From Clostridia bacterium (GTDB taxonomy: Bacteria; Bacillota; Clostridia; Christensenellales; Borkfalkiaceae), in contig JAFTPU010000003.1 of the NCBI GenBank assembly GCA_017463105.1, positions 1 through 64,000 on the forward strand: a DNA stretch of 64,000 nucleotides. The letters run 5' to 3'. The notes under the pieces were generated by a model, which did no database searches, had not been told where the DNA came from, and saw nothing but the letters and a program-made list of their open reading frames with translations. A program made the translations under genes and the position numbers. This document shows positions 63,981-64,000 of this stretch, one piece after another (the first letter of the stretch is position 1; each line of letters begins with the position of its first letter).

Positions 63981-64000
63981 TTCTCTTATTTTCCCTAGCG

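Overview
The window reads as chromosomal DNA from a spore-forming (or spore-former-derived) member of the Clostridia, probably an uncultured gut-type lineage. The evidence is a SpoIIGA-SigE pair, the six-cysteine SCIFF peptide with its radical SAM maturase, HemZ, a VanW protein, a heterodimeric ABC exporter and the YhaO/YhaN pair. Most genes use G/C-rich third positions. The BspA-like gene at 55757-57376 is clearly more AT-rich. Nearly all genes lie on the + strand; the exceptions are rubrerythrin, a PHP phosphatase, mnmG, dnaA and an SGNH hydrolase. No tRNA, rRNA, CRISPR array, phage gene or insertion sequence was found.

Layout. 1-6350: end of an HtrA-type protease, rubrerythrin, cardiolipin synthase, a small zinc-ribbon membrane protein and ClpB. 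6383-9731: yhaO-yhaN DNA-repair pair, read from a promoter that predicts a leaderless mRNA. 9769-13632: heterodimeric ABC exporter. 13713-15750: PHP phosphatase divergent from tgt. 16014-20204: two ATPase/permease ABC-2 pairs. 20290-25767: Sec-accessory cluster (yajC, a small membrane protein, SCIFF peptide, SCIFF maturase, secD, secF). 25836-32371: recJ, rel, an MBL hydrolase and hemZ. 32407-35051: rpsO and pnp. 35132-36136: glycosyltransferase. 36172-41594: mnmG and dnaA (-) divergent from recF and vanW (+). 41609-49556: asnS, plsX, rnc, smc, ftsY. 49658-53882: ABC pair, trmD, rbgA, rnhB, yraN. 53938-55482: spoIIGA-sigE. 55535-57376: a structured leader or small RNA, then a BspA-like lipoprotein. 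57684-60841: dnaK and dnaJ. 61118-63980: two paired polytopic membrane proteins and an SGNH hydrolase.

Functionally the window is mostly housekeeping: translation, RNA decay, replication and repair, protein export and folding, and membrane lipid synthesis. Vegetative-type promoters with 16-18 nt spacers and hairpin terminators can be read before and after many units.

The least explained material is non-coding. (1) A promoter-driven folded RNA of about 170 nt with its own terminator lies ahead of the BspA-like lipoprotein. (2) Intergenic arrays of short perfect hairpins, nearly all with 3-nt loops, lie around tgt, dnaA-mnmG and dnaK-dnaJ. (3) Direct repeats of a TGCAAAA-type unit begin exactly at the stop codons of smc, ftsY and the BspA-like gene. 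(4) In two leaders the ribosome-binding site sits inside a hairpin arm, before spoIIGA and before the small membrane protein downstream of yajC.
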